Shown in pieces: positions 23,801-38,800 of a DNA stretch of 64,000 nt. The notes beneath the pieces are model-generated. The model was not told the DNA's origin and did no database searches. It was given only the letters and a program-made list of their open reading frames with translations. Position 1 is the stretch's first letter; each line of letters begins with the position of its first letter. The DNA comes from Onthophagus taurus (Eukaryota > Arthropoda > Insecta > Coleoptera > Scarabaeidae). Location: the NCBI RefSeq assembly GCF_036711975.1, contig NC_091971.1:22327501-22391500 (forward strand), in the 5' to 3' direction. Both the position numbers and the translations under genes were made by a program.

Positions 23801-26800
23801 TCCTACAAATATAATTAATAAAATAATACATAAAGTTAAATTAAAACAAGATCCTTTGTTTTCTAAGATTCAAAATTCCAATATTCATAAACCTATACCC
23901 TTTAACTCCCTATTTTTGAAGTATAACATTAATCTAGCATTTTCCAATCACACTACTCTAAATAAATTACTATCTAATTACCATCTCAACAGTTATAACA
24001 TAAATAATGAAAGTGGTGTTTATTTGATTAATTGTTTTAATTGTGATAACATTTACATAGGACAAACAGGCCGAAAGTTGGAATGTAGAATAACAGAACA
24101 AAAAATAAAAGTAATTCTAACATTTATAAACACAGAAACGAAACAGGTCACAATATAGAATATAGTAACGTTAAACTTCTACACAAATGCAGCAAAGGTT
24201 TTAAATTAGACCTTTTAGAGGCTTATGAAATTAATAAATATAAAAAGAAAAAGAAATACACCCTCCTTAACGATCAAATAGATCTTAATTTTACACCTCT
24301 ATTTAAATGATTTTTGAAACGGCGAATTGTTGAGTTTAATTTTCTTTTCTTCTCAAACCAGTTTTTTAAAAAACGCATTCCATAACTTGTATTATTGTAT
24401 TGAGTCCTTGATTTTGTTTCATGTCTCATTTTAAATTGTTAGTTACGTATGAAATTTTATCTCTAATGACCAAACAGATGTTTCCAATTTCAAATTAGTT
24501 TTATTCTTGACAGTAAATTTGTAAAAAATTATATTTTATAAGATTTTATATTATTTTATTTATAGTTTTAATTGTTCTCATTCATACAGGATTTTTTGTA
24601 ATTCAATTGTTTTGTAGAGTCGGCTGATGATGACCTAATATAGTGTCGAAACCGGTACCGAGGAAATTTAAAATAAACGCGAGAAACTGAAGTTTAAAAC
24701 ACATTATTGTTTTATTATATCTTATTTTTAAAGAATGAATGCTTTAAATCTTATGAAACGTGTTTTTATGCTATTTTTTTAATTCGCGTTTTCATCCTTT
24801 TTTTTTCACAAAAATAAAATAAATTTTGGCAATGTAGGGAAATAGGTATGTAGCAGTTGGTAACACCGGAACACTTTAAAATAAAAATTTGAATTGACAA
24901 TTAGAAATTGTCAAAACACAAAATGTATTCACCTGAAACAAAATGTTTCATGTACATCTCCCGAAATAAGAGAAATTGCTCAGTTCTGTTAAAACACTAC
25001 TTCCAGAGAAGTCTCACGAAAGGTACGAACAACAGTACGCTAAATTTAAGGCCTGGTTCAAATTGTCACATTGACAACTAGAAAAATTAATGATCCAATG
25101 TCACCAACTTGAACTGGTTCCATAAAATGTTGCTAAAATCTCATTACAGCATCGGATGCTGTAAGGAGTCTCATTACAGCACCCGTTTGAGTACTGTAAT
25201 AGCTTTCATATTTACCGTCGCGATTTATAATTTAAAATTATTTTATATTGGAATAAATACAAAGCTGGAGTGCAGGCAGTGTTGTTATGTACCTCATTTA
25301 TTATGAAGATAATAAAATGACACATAATTGTACCTACAGTGACTCACATAAGTGATCGGACACTTATGTATTATACATGAAATATATATTTATCTTCACA
25401 ATTGATGATTAGTGTATTTAGTATATTCTTAGAGACATTTCCTTGAATAATTTAGTAAAATTTTCTGTAAAGTTACATACATTTTGAAAATAAATAAAAT
25501 AAAGTCGGATAGACTGTGGAAGTATACACACATAAATCATCGGACACTCGATTTGCTACTCTAAGTTAATCAGCTACATATACACAGATGACACCACTAA
25601 TTATAAATTTGATTGTTGTTAATGACAAATACAAAGTTTGTGTGAAGACAACAATATTATTTGTATCTTTGGAACAATGGCACCGAAAAGAACAGAAACG
25701 ACCATTCAAATAAGAAAATTGGTTATTGCCCATCATGAAGAAAGAAAATCGGTTCGAGAAGTTTCTAAAATTGTGAAGATTAGTCGATCAACAGTACATG
25801 ACATTATAAAGCGCTTCAAAGATGAAGGTAGGGTAACAAATAAACCAAGAAGTGGCGCATCAAGTATTTTAAATGAAGCGGAAAAACGAATAATTGTGCG
25901 AGAAATTAAAAAGAATCCTCGCTTGAGTGCCCCTAAGATTGCGGCTAATTTAGAAAGTAATCGCCGCGTTATTAGAAGTGCAGGGTATAATGGTAGAAGT
26001 GCTCGAAAAAAATTCTTTATAAACGACAGAAATCTTGCAAAAAACATGATTGAGAAGTCTATTGATTATTGGAACAAGGTAATTTTTGTAGATGAAAGTA
26101 AGTTCAATATATTTGGAAGTGATGGACGAATAATGGTTTGGTGGAAATTTAATGAACAGATGAACTTCTAAACAACTTCCAATTTTATCAGGATAACGAT
26201 CCGAAACATAAGGCCCATATTGTAAGGCTATGGTTACTTTACAACTGCCCAAAAGTAATCGAAACACCTTCACAATCACCTGATCTAAACCCATATAACC
26301 CGACGCGAACCATAATACCCCAAACCAGAGCTCATTAAAAAGTTGAAAGAAGAATGGGCAAATATATCCTCCACAATTACCCAAAATTTGGTCAACTCGA
26401 TTCCAAACAGATTGACAGCTGTTTTATCGGCCAAGGGAAATCCCACAAAATATTAAAATTCGATTAAATAATTTGATGAAGTTCTGTCCGATGACTTCTG
26501 CGTCTCGTAATTTGTGTTATTTTTTTGTTTTGTTTATTTGGTGTCGTAAGGCATAATATAAATAAAACCTTTTCGCTGTTTTATTATTAATAAGTATATT
26601 TTCTACATATTCTCTCTAATAAACATCTTTCGTTCTTGTTGATTTATTTAATATTTGCTTATTTTTATGCTATAGCTTAGTGTCCGATCATTTATGTGAG
26701 TCACTGTACATAGTTGTAAGTGATTCAGTAAGTTCAGATTTATATTGCCGGTAATACCGTCAATAAAATCTGAGAAATGCCCACTGTTTCTTTCCTGACA

Positions 26801-29800
26801 AATAAGTCAGGGGTTTGAGGAATCAAACTCAGCTCTGTCCTACTTTCACGTCCTTGAAGACAGTTTTTCGCGTGAACTCCGTGTGCACTGCGTACAAAGG
26901 ATGTGCGTTATGCAGCACATGTGAGACGGTAACAGGAAAGATTCGGGCGTATCAGCTAAGGAAAAATTCTAGCCCGTCAGGTTGATTTTACTCTGAAAGT
27001 GGTAGCTAAAAAGATGCATAAAAGCTGTGATGTTAATGATGTCAAAGATGAACTATTGGAGCGCAATTGTAACATTTGTAAAGTAACCCAGATGTTAAAA
27101 TACAAAACAAAAGAGCCTCTTCCTTTATACATCTTAGATTTTGCACCGTCAGAAGATGTAAAAAGAATCCATGAAATAACAAACATATTAGGAATGCATG
27201 TCAAAATCGAAGAGTACAGAAAGCTAAAACGAATGCTCCAGTGCAAAGGGTGTCAAGGTTGGAGCCACACCAAAGCTTACTGCCACAAAAATCCGAAATG
27301 TGTTAAATGCGCTGGTGAACACTGAACCAGCACCAGGGTATGCACTAAAGTCAAGGAAATCACGGCTAAATGTTTCAACTGTGGAGAAAATTATTCAGCG
27401 AAGTATACTCGTGATCTTTTTAAATGAAAATTAAAGAAGGATGGCTAGCTCGAAGTCGGGGAAGGTCGGGTTGGTTTACTTTGAAACCCTGCGCGAGGCT
27501 AAGGTGCCGGAGTAATCACGACGGACAAAGCAGGTAGAGAAGGAGTAATTTAGAATTTGTCACTACGGGATTTTTAAATAGGTTTATTGTAATAGAAACC
27601 AGCTAAATATTCGATTAAATTATCGAAAATAGCATAATAAATTATTTAATGTATTATGTTTTACTAAAAAATAATTTTTGGAAAACAAATAAAAATTGTT
27701 CCTAATTTAAATCAATTAAAAGGAACGTCTAAAAATAATGCTGTGGAATTCCAATGGTCTTCGACAGCATCAAAATACACTACCAATAATACTTAAAGAA
27801 AACAATTTTGATATGTGTCTTATCTCCGGAACTCACTTTAAACGAGAATCGTATATAAACATAAACCATTACAATATTTATCACACAATTCACCCTAGCA
27901 ATGCGCATCGAGGTAGATTGCTTTATTAGCACCACAACATATAAAGAATTCAATAGCACAAAAATAATAACAGAACAATACAATTAGTACTGAACAACAT
28001 CAAACTACAGTGGTAAAAATTCAAACTGCTAATGGCTTAATATCTGTAGCAGCAACGTACATACCACCGAGACATAATCTGAAAAGAGAAGATTATCAGA
28101 ATATTCTACTACATTTTGACAACAAATTTATACATGGAGAAGACTTTAATGCAAAACATATGTCTTGGGGTTCTCATCAATGTACTTACAAGAACTACCC
28201 TTCCGAAGAGTGGTAACCCCCAATGGCCATCGGCTATGCCATCGAGCGTTTTCGGTCCCAGAACCCCCTTAAGCTATACTACTCGCACGGAAAATTATTA
28301 GGAGATTTAAAAATTAACTTTTAAGGCTTGGCACCTAGAATATTACATCATTCAATAATAAAGACCAAGAACTTATAGAAGAACTAAAGGATAAAAAAAA
28401 TGGCATACATGAATGAAAAGAAGGCTGCCATTACGTCTCGAAAAGAATAGTATAATTAACAATGACAATAGATCGGAAGTTGAACATTGTTCCTATTTAC
28501 TGCCCTGAAGATTGAAAACCAAGGCATGAAAGAGAATCATTCTTTGAATTTAGGCGACTTCAACGCATGTATTCGCAATGAAGTAGTCCTAGGAATAAAA
28601 CAACGTTTCAACGTAGAACATTTTAATAGCAATGAAGAACTGATGCAAATTGATAGATTTTGTAGTCACCAACAGAAACATAATAACATACACCCAACAC
28701 AAATAACCGATGTTAGAACATTAAATTTGGCAAATGTTGAAAATGAAATTAATACATAGAAAAAACTAAATGTAAAATAATTTAGGATGAGTCAATTAAG
28801 GGACTATACATATAGATATAAATTAAGGGTGAAAATCGAATTAAACCCGGTTAATAGAGAAGAAGACATAAATATAAACTGTCAGAAAATAGAAACAAAC
28901 ATAGAAAACGAAGCAACGGAGCAACTAGGGAAATGAACTATCACAGTAAAAAACAACAGAGGTAACAGTTGAACGCCGTGGTTTTGACAAGAGATAGAAG
29001 ATAAATGTGAGGAAAAACGAAAAGCCTATTTAAGTTATAGAATACTAAAAACCCTAGAAGATCACAGACCCACTTCGCTTGCTGACAAACAATAAGGATT
29101 CCGAATTGGAAGATCAAACACTGATGCAGTATTCATTCTGCTTCAAGTAATTGTGAAGAGTATCGAGTACAATAAATCCGCCTATTCGCCTACCAAGTCT
29201 CCTGATCTGACACATTTAGATTTTCTTTATTGGCAAAATTGAAATCAAAGGTTTATGCAAAACCTCTAGGCATCTAGGAAAAAAACATTCTTATTAGGTG
29301 TTAAACTAACGTCAAGAGATTTTGATTAATTTTTATGACATTTTGAATGCAATTGTATCAGCGCCTACTAGGATCAGAAAGAGAAAACATTTTTTTGAGA
29401 GTTAAATACGAATCAGAGGAAAAATTACCAACAGATCGAAAATGTCGACAAATGATCAGTGGTGAGTTCTGCTAATTATTGTTAAGCGGTGATGGTGAAG
29501 AACTTACCACTTACCCATTGCCGATAGACATGAATGTTATATCAAACATGTCTTCTACTGATAAATAAATACACCGTGAATCTCATTAAAGTTTGTTGAG
29601 ATATTTTCCAGACATAGCAAAAAACATGATTTTTTTCAGGACCTTTGGCCATCAATAACTGCCTAACGAGACACTTTTTCCCTATACTTTTTGGACTCAA
29701 TCTGAATCTTTTAACCCAAAGAATCCCGTGGTATATAACCTTGAAAATAAGGTCAAGGTCTCAAAATGTTTTCGTCATATGGTTTCCCTCTTCGCACAGA

Positions 29801-32800
29801 ACAACTTTCATTTGGTTCATTTTTATGTAAAATGAACCGTATTAGAGATAATCGTTCGTCTCACATTAAATGGACCATTCTGTATATGCGAATTGTAACA
29901 TACAAGCAAGAGTCAACGGTAAATTAACAAATCTCAATAAACAGTGGCATCCGACAGTGTGATTCTTTAAGCCAACAACAAGTAATAAAACAAGTACGAC
30001 GTGTTAGAGGATATACGTAGAATGGTCTATGGGGAAATTCGAATAATATATTATGCAGACGATGCGGTGCTCTTTGCAGAAAATGAAGATGATCACAACA
30101 ACTGAGAAAAAAATTCTTAGGAGAATTTCGGTGAAAATGTTATAAGACACTGAAGATATGTAAAATGGAAAATATTAACGAATAGGTACTAAACAGAAAA
30201 CAACAATGGAACAAACACATCAACATAATGGTAACAAACAGACTTGTGCGAGTTGCAAGAGATAAATCACCCGACAGCAAAAGAAGTGTGAGCATAACCT
30301 AATTCACAATGCTGGCTGAAATAGTTGAGCAACACAGACCATTGTTGAACAACTTTGGCATCTATCCCGAGCACAAACCTCCTAATCAATCTATATGTGA
30401 GGTGACGTCCCGTTAATTTAGGAACTAAGAAAAAGAGATTATTAAAAATAAATAGTGTATTTCGGAAAAAAGCAAAAAAAAAGATCAAATGAAAAGAATC
30501 TATTAAATATTAAACAAAACCGTAGGAATAAAAAAAGAGGACAGAACGACTATCATGATATGATATCACATGATCAGGTATGTTACGAAAAGAGTACACA
30601 AGAGGTACATATTGAATGCATGAGTACTGAAAATCAGATTTTTGTGGACTAATGGGATAAAATTCGTTGAGAGACTCAAGATATTCTATGTTATTAAAAG
30701 ATGATTTTTAATCTTTAACTTCGAAAGGGTAAATGTGAAGTTACACAAAATTTAGAGGATTGGAAGTCTCCTCTAAATTATATTAGAAAGCGCTAGAAAG
30801 CTATGCGTTTGTTATACAGGGTGTTGGAATAGCCAATAACTTACCCATTTGTGTTTTTCGTTTCGTTGCTATGGCCACCAACATTCTTATTTTAAATGGA
30901 ATGCATATGTTTTTCATGCATGCATTAAATGGCACTTAAATCTGTTATTTCGACGCCTACTTTGATTGTAATTAGCTGATTTAATATTTTCAGAGAACGC
31001 TTTTTTTTTCGATTTCAAAAAGCGTAGAGGGATTTATCTTTTATTAAAATATACAAAACAAAAAAACATATGCATCCCATTTAAAATAACAATGTTGGTT
31101 GCCATAGCAACGAAAAAAAAAACCATGTAAACAAACAAATATCGCCACAAAATGCGCCACAATTAATAAAGAAACTTTTGTTTGAAACATTTTTCTTTAA
31201 AACCACAAATTGCAAAGTTATGGGCTATACACAGGTATTATTACAGAATATATTATACATATATTCCAGACATTTGAGACACCTGTATACAGTTCCCCGT
31301 TAATTTAAATGACTTAAAAGTGAGAATTAGTGATGAATGGAACATAAGAGATCCTATTCTTTAAAAATTGATCTCTTCAATGTCTCAATGTCAAATAACT
31401 TTGTTTGGTTAAGCCATTGCTTAACATTGAAATTTAGATTGTTATCCAAAATTGTTGATTTTAAACTTCTAAGTTGCGTTTATTTATTTTAAATAAATTT
31501 TTCTATTTCTTTTTCGTTTATGTTTTAAATTATTTCTAATTAATTTTTTTATATTACACCACGTTGTAACTGTACGTCCATCTTGACGACTTATATAATT
31601 TTACGTTTTTCATTTTACAACTATATTTCAAAAATTTTAATCACATATTTTATTAATAAAATGTATCACACGTCTTTTTTAAAATTTCAATATTTCGAAT
31701 TGGTCTGTTAGCTTCGTTTTTTGACAGTAAGTGATTCTGTGTATTTTTATATATTTAATGTTATACTTAATTTTGAGAATTAAGTTGTAACTTCGAAACT
31801 GGTACCGATTTATATTTTTTTTAAATAAACGGAAGTTAAAAGTTTTAGCCAAAAATTGTTCATTGTTCAAAACCATGCTATGAAGAAAGTTGTTATGCAT
31901 TTACTATTTATAAAACCCCCTGGTTATTTTAAAATTAAATTTAAACATAACATCATAAATGCGGTCTTTAATACTACTTGTACCTACCATTCTTTTGTGA
32001 AATTTTCTCAAAAGCATCCTCATAAATATGACTTCTTCGAATGACAACGACGTTATCCGCATGAAATTCTTGAACAAAACGATCATGTCCTCCCGTACTA
32101 TAAAAACATAAATCCCTTAGTAAAATGACCCTCGTGTTGAAATCTAAGAGAAACGGTAGCTCTTTAATTACCGCCAAAGATCTTAATTCGATCGTTGATA
32201 ACGGTGGAAGATAATCTTCTATGTAAAAAAATACGACGTAAAAAAGTTAAAATTTGCCAAAAAATAAAGTACAAAAGTATATCTACCTGCGGTTAACACT
32301 AACCCATGAAAAGGAATAAGTTCTTTTTCTAAATAATTTTTTCTCAACAAATCAGGTTGGACATGTATTTTCTTTTTCGTCCAAAAATCAGTTGCACAAA
32401 ACTTTTTTCTCAAATCTAAAGTGTTCAACATTTTTACTGCTCGGACACAATTGTGATATAATTGAACCATTTCCGGCGTTGAAGTAATCTATTTAATAAC
32501 TAAAATTATAATTTTTTTTTAATAAAAGTAATTTTTTCTTACCATATTGTAACGACACATCGGAAATGCAATTTCAATAAGATTTAAAGCAAAACTTTTC
32601 AAGACATCTGACATTAAACTAAGTTCTTCCAGTGAAAATGTACTACTTGTATCTGTAGATTCGGAATCGGTTAATGTTTGAGTGTAAAAAGTAAACATGC
32701 TACAGAAAACAGAAGTAAGCATATAAGTTTCATTCCAAGAGCTTAACATCCCTCGATTTTTTATCGCTGAAGTTCGAACGTTAATTGCACTCCATAATTT

Positions 32801-35800
32801 TTCTAAAAATACTCCTCTTAAGGCCAACATATAAAGAATCCTGTAAATAAATTAATTGGACTTATCCCATTCTTTTGTTGACTTAAAATTTATTGTAATA
32901 CAGTCAAAATCCGAAAATTTTTTTATTACTTAATTATTAGTTAATGACATAACCGGAATTTACTGCATGTATTAAATGTTATATTTACATAAATTTCCTG
33001 ATTGAATTTTCAGAATAAACCATTAATAAGTTATGACAGATATTTGAGAGTGATATTAATAATTCTTCATCATCAGTATGTTCCATAAAGTAACAAAGTA
33101 TTTTCTTAGCACGTACTGGGTTGTTGAATAAGACTAAGAAGTCTTCCAATACAATATGATCCCTTGTACAATCCATAGGTTCATCTAAATCACTATCTTC
33201 CGTCAAATCTTGAAGAGGACCATAATTTTTACACAAATTAACACTCATATTTGATAAAACGTTTATACTTTTTTTACTTTGACCTATAATTAAAAAATAA
33301 TTATAGAAAGGAACTTAATTGAACTTAATTAATACATGGTGCCACAAAAGTCTGGAAACATAGTACTTGTTTTGAAAAAACAGATCGGAAACGCAGAGAC
33401 ATGAAATTTAGCATAAATTTTACATAGGCTCACAGACGCTTGGGGAACGCAGCCACCATGAAGGGGGTCAAATCAGACGAGTAATTTTTAACGTTCGCCA
33501 AAAACTTAGTACATACATCGTAATATTACAGCTTCTCAGAAATACATATCAGATGAAGTTGTAAATGTTTTGACTAATTAAGCCGAGGTTGCTTGCCATA
33601 AATACCAAAAATAAAATAAAAAGATTGGAAACAACAACACAAGGAATCCTAGAAGCTTGGAGAGAACATTATGCAGACACTTTCAGGAAAACGGAGAAAC
33701 ACTAAGAGACAGAGGAACCTATAATGGAAGAGGAAGTGAAGGAAGCACTTAAAAAAGAAAAACGCCTAATCGCTAAGGGCAGACAGAATAACACCTGAAA
33801 TGCTCAAGAGGAACAATAGTTATGGCTGAAAAATTGGTCCAACATCACTACTGAACCACCGTAGCCTTGTGTGCAGAATATCCAGGGGCGTCCTTTGAAG
33901 TGAGGCTGGCTCCAAAGAAGGACTTGCTTCATCATAATCTCACCAAGGTAGTTCTAGGAGTTGATCTTCACCCCCTGATCTACAAAAATCAGCGGTGTCT
34001 TCACGGTTGAAGTCACTCCAACTCAAACCATGATCTGAATAATTCGCGCGAGAATTCTGTCGTTTTGACGATTAAATCTTTACTCAATCATGCCTCCGCC
34101 GTAAGAAGCTTTTCAGAAGATCGCAACATCTCTGAAGGTGAGTGGCCTTCATCTGTTCCGTCAAAGTATGAGTCTTTAGCATCTTAATCCAACGAAGCCC
34201 CAAACGATGTTTAACGATTCTGTGCATATATTCACAACTAATATTCAGCTCCGCCATTTTTCTGAGACTCCTCTTGAAATTCTGGCGGGAATTACGCCAA
34301 TCTTTAGTGTTCCACTTATGGGATGATCCTCGATGCTACTGATACTGGCATTGTTTTTTGATTTGAAGAATTTTCAAGATGATGTAAGTAACTGAAAAGC
34401 TTTAGAGAATTACCTCCAATAACAAATTGAATTAAAATCAAATTACTGATGGAAGCAGTAAAGAATTGCAAGCTCATTCCACAATGTAAAAGATGCCAAA
34501 GGCATGGCCAACAACACAATCAGTTTTTGCAGAGGAGCGTCAGTTAACTAGAAACTGCACTAAATATAAAGACGCACTTTTCAAGTACATTAACTGGGGA
34601 AAAGAGCACCCGGTGAGCCATAGATAATGCACAATCGCAAAGGATCCACAGAAAAGAAAAGATAAGACCAAGAAAATTACTGTCCATGAACGATAAAATG
34701 TCCCTAACATAGTAAAGGATATGGTATGCCCATACTATGCGACACATACTTGTAAAATCACACACGCTTGTGCCATGGACATTCAATCATCTATGATGCA
34801 GATAATGCAGAACTCCATGCAAAACTCGGCAAATTAGAAGCTAGGGATAGTGGTACTATACCCAAAAGAAAATACTTATGGACTATAAGAATATACGATT
34901 TGCTGCCTGGAGTGTCAACAATATTCTTAACAAAAAACGGTAAATAGATGTCTGCCTAATTTCTGAGACACACATGACAAATCAATCAATCCTACCTTAA
35001 AATAAAAGGTTATTAGACATACCACACCACTCAGCCGGATAGTCAAGTCAAGGGAGATCGTTTTAAAAGAATTAACCAGTTCGAAGAATGCTAAAAGACA
35101 ACATTCAACTAGCAGTAATAAACAAAAGGTCGGTGCAGTTTACTGCGTACCAAAACATAATATAAAAAAATTTGTAACTATCCTAATTTAACTTTTAGGA
35201 GAAAGATTTATTTTGCTGGCGGGAACTACAATACCAAACTACGCAACAGGCTACTGTCCTACCAATACCGGGAACATTGCCGACTTACTAGATTTTTTTA
35301 TCACCAGGAAAGTATTGCGATCGATTCGGGAAACATAGCGACCACGCTCATTCAATTCCTGAATCATTCGCGCAAGAATTCTGTCGTTTTGGCGGTGGAA
35401 TGATTGCTTAATCATGAATAACTTTTCGTCAGTGAAGAGGATATCCGAGATCCGCGGGTGAGAAGGTTGCGACATCTATAAAAGTGACAAACGATATTTG
35501 ACAATTAAACTAAATCTAGAACTAACAATATCACTAGAACAAACTTTCGGGTTAAGCCGTGCATCTTTTGAAAAAGTGTTTGACGTTTCGGAAGCCATGT
35601 TGCAACCTTCCTCAGAAACAAGTTCGAAGTGTGGAGATGTTTGAAGAGAAAGCATTAAGAAGGTGTTCGTGAAAACCGAAGCTATGTCTCCGTTAAGTGG
35701 ATGCCACTTTCCTGATCTGGCAACACGAAAAAGAGCGACACCAAGCATTTCTACACTACCTAAACTCACAACACTCCATAATCAAATTTACTATGGATAC

Positions 35801-38800
35801 GTAAGCTGCAAAACAGCCATCTTTTCTGGATGTATTAGTCACTAGGAAGACAGATGGGGCCATGGAAATGGGAGTGTATCGGAAGAAGACACACTCGAAC
35901 AGGTATCTGCAGGTTTCATCCCATCACCATTCACAACAGAAGAGATCAGTGATCCAAGACTTGTTCCACCGAGTAGAAAGGATATGCGACAAAAAGAATT
36001 TACTGAAAGAAGAAAGATTTCTACAAGATGTACTGCAGAAGAACGGCTACACGATGAGAGTTATCCAGCGAGCCACCAAATAACGTCTACCTCACCTTGT
36101 GACATTTAAAAATCATCTAAAACGTCATTTATTTGCTCTCCAAGTATCTTCCTGAGAACTTTTTCTTCTACATCTTCTTATGGTCACTACTGGTCACACT
36201 GGTATTTATTGTTTTTCTTATATAACTTAATATACGGCTGATCGATTGGGTTGTTTGGAAGATATCGCTTACGCGATAAATCGACCCTTTTGCCCGTATT
36301 TATGCATTAAGTTAAATGTGTAGATTTTCTGTAATTTGCCAATAAATTTATTTATTATTATTATAACGTCAGTATAATAACGACAAGATCAAGGTGCTAC
36401 CAAGAACCGGATATTATTTCCAAAGGATTAGAAGAGAGGCGATAGAGATTCATCGACATAGCAATAATATGAATAGAGAAGGCGACTGGTTAACTGAATA
36501 AAGCCTTTTCCTGGATTTGACAAAAACATCTTAGTTGGCAATTAGGCAGTAATTAGTGTTAATTGATTATTGATTATCTTTTCATTTCGAACTTATTTCT
36601 GAAGAAAGTCGCATCATGGCTTCCGAAACGTTATACACTTTTTCAAAAGACGCACGGCTTAATCCGAAAGTTTCTAGTTCTAGGTCTAGTGTTAGTTCTA
36701 GCGATAGTGCTAGTGTTAGTTCTAGTTTATGTAACACAGGCCATGAGAGCCTTCGTACTTAGATGTTTGACGATTCTGTGTACAGATTCACGGCTGATAT
36801 TCAGCTCTTTAGCCATTTTTCTGAGACTTCTCTTGATATTCTGGCGGAACCTGTCCCGGCCATGCTTGGACATGGTTGGAATCACAGCAGTCTTTCATCT
36901 TCCGAAGAGTTCTTCCTTCGAGTTTTACCGAAAATTTTGTGTCTTAGGCGGCCTCTGACAACGCAATTACACAGTATATAAACTGGATGAAATTCTCCAT
37001 ATTTCTCTAAATATAAAAAACTAGGATTTATGTAAGACTTCTTACGATACCTTCCAAGATTTTTATCCTTTTTTGTTGAAGTTTTTAATCTGTGATTTTG
37101 TTAATCTAATTTAAATTTAATTGTAAATTTAGTTATAAGAAATTAGATCTACTCCTGAACCCCACCTATTAACTAATTCCATTATATTGTATAATTTTTC
37201 TATGTACTGAAGATGAAACATTAGTTTTCGAAACATGTCTACTTAAATAGAATTAAAACATTTTAATATTTCTCAAAAATGTTTTTACTTTTACATAAAT
37301 CCTAGTTTTTTACACAGTATATGTTTAACCGTTTCGGGTTCGTCGTTGCAAAGTCGACAAGTTTGATCCATAGCTTGTCCACTGTGGAAGAGGTGATATT
37401 TTAGGGGCGCATAGCCGGTCAGGAAACCTGAGAGCGTCCTTAGATCCCTTTCGCTAAAGCATAAAACCTCTCTGGTTTTGTTTTGCGACGGAGTTATCAT
37501 ACTCTTCACTTGTCTGTAACGTGGAAGTTCTTTCCAGCATAAGGCTACCTTCGAGGCCTACCAACTGTTGATTACTTGCTTTAGGTGGCTTTTTTGTAGT
37601 CTACAACCGGGTTGGGGTCCAATGAAGGGCGTTTTTACTGCCTCTTTGGCCAGCTTGTCCGCCTTCTCATTGCCCTCAATGTCTCTGTGACGTGGAACCC
37701 ACCATAGAGTAATATCATTGCCCCTAGCGAGTTCTCTCAGGTAGCTGGTACATTCTCAGATCAGTGCGGAGTCATACGTATAGACCTGAATTGCCTTTAG
37801 GGCGGCCCGAATGTCTGTGCAAATATTCAAAGATGCACGTTTCTGCCCCTTTTTGTAGGTTCAAAGCGGTGCAGACGTTTATAGCAAGAACTTCTGCTTG
37901 AAAATGGTTACGTCCGAGGTGAGGGGCAATTTAATGCGGCTATTTGGTCGACTAATGCCATGCCTACTCCGAATCCAATTGTCTTTGAAGTATCCGTGTA
38001 CCAGGCTAGGGATCCTCCTTTTCTCAATCATCCTGTTTCTAAATATGACCTTATACGTGTGGTTGAAATTGACCACACTAAATCAAGTGATTTAGATATG
38101 GGTCCTTGAGGATTTCGAGATGTCCTCTGAAGTTACCCTACATCAGCTTGAGTGAAATGCATAAATGAAGTGGTGTGTCTCATTGCTGGATTTGTGCTGC
38201 AACCAAACCAGTGAGACATAGGCAACCATGGGTCTGATTATTGCTACGTAGGCTCAATGAGCTATTCGTGGTTAAAGGCCTTTTCCTAGCCTTGTCTATG
38301 TGGGAGTTCCAGTTTAATTTACTACATAGTAAATACCTATTACCCCTAGGTATTTAACATGTGTTTTGAGGTTAATAGTTCTGTCTTCAATAGAGGGTGC
38401 TCTTAATGGTAGCTTCCTTCTCAGAGTGAAAGGCACTATTTCAATTTTGTTTGGATTGATGCTGAACCCATTGCTTCTGCACCAAATGCTGATAAGTATT
38501 AGGGCTTTCTGCATTAGTTTAGTTATGATTGTGTCATATTTACCTCGGATTGTGATTACCAGGTCATCAGCATACCCCTGAATCATGAATCAATTTTTTG
38601 TTACGGTGTTCATCAAGTCATCAATTACCAGGCACCATAGGAGAAGTGCTCCCCCTTGGGGACATCCTCTTAGCGCCTTAATAGTCAACGACTCACCTCC
38701 CAGACTGGCTGTGATCTGCCGACTTTACAACATGGTTATACACCATTTGATCGTCGACGGATGTATATTTTTTACATTTAGAGCATTCTCTATGGATTCG

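Larger units (their letters stand above)
18809..24726 (+). mobile_element. Penelope-like retroelement with inverted terminal repeats
   Basis: A pair of ~400-bp repeats in inverted orientation (18842-19245 and 24300-24730) surrounds a Penelope-type reverse transcriptase and GIY-YIG nuclease. A 12-bp duplication tttaaagaatga lies at 18797-18808 and 24727-24738; 33 extra bases sit between the left duplication and the left repeat. Each terminal repeat carries a hammerhead-like motif. The coding region is split by a LINE (19459-23088). The right pLTR and the target duplication share a few bases, so the right edge is uncertain by about 4 bp. Confidence 0.88.
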
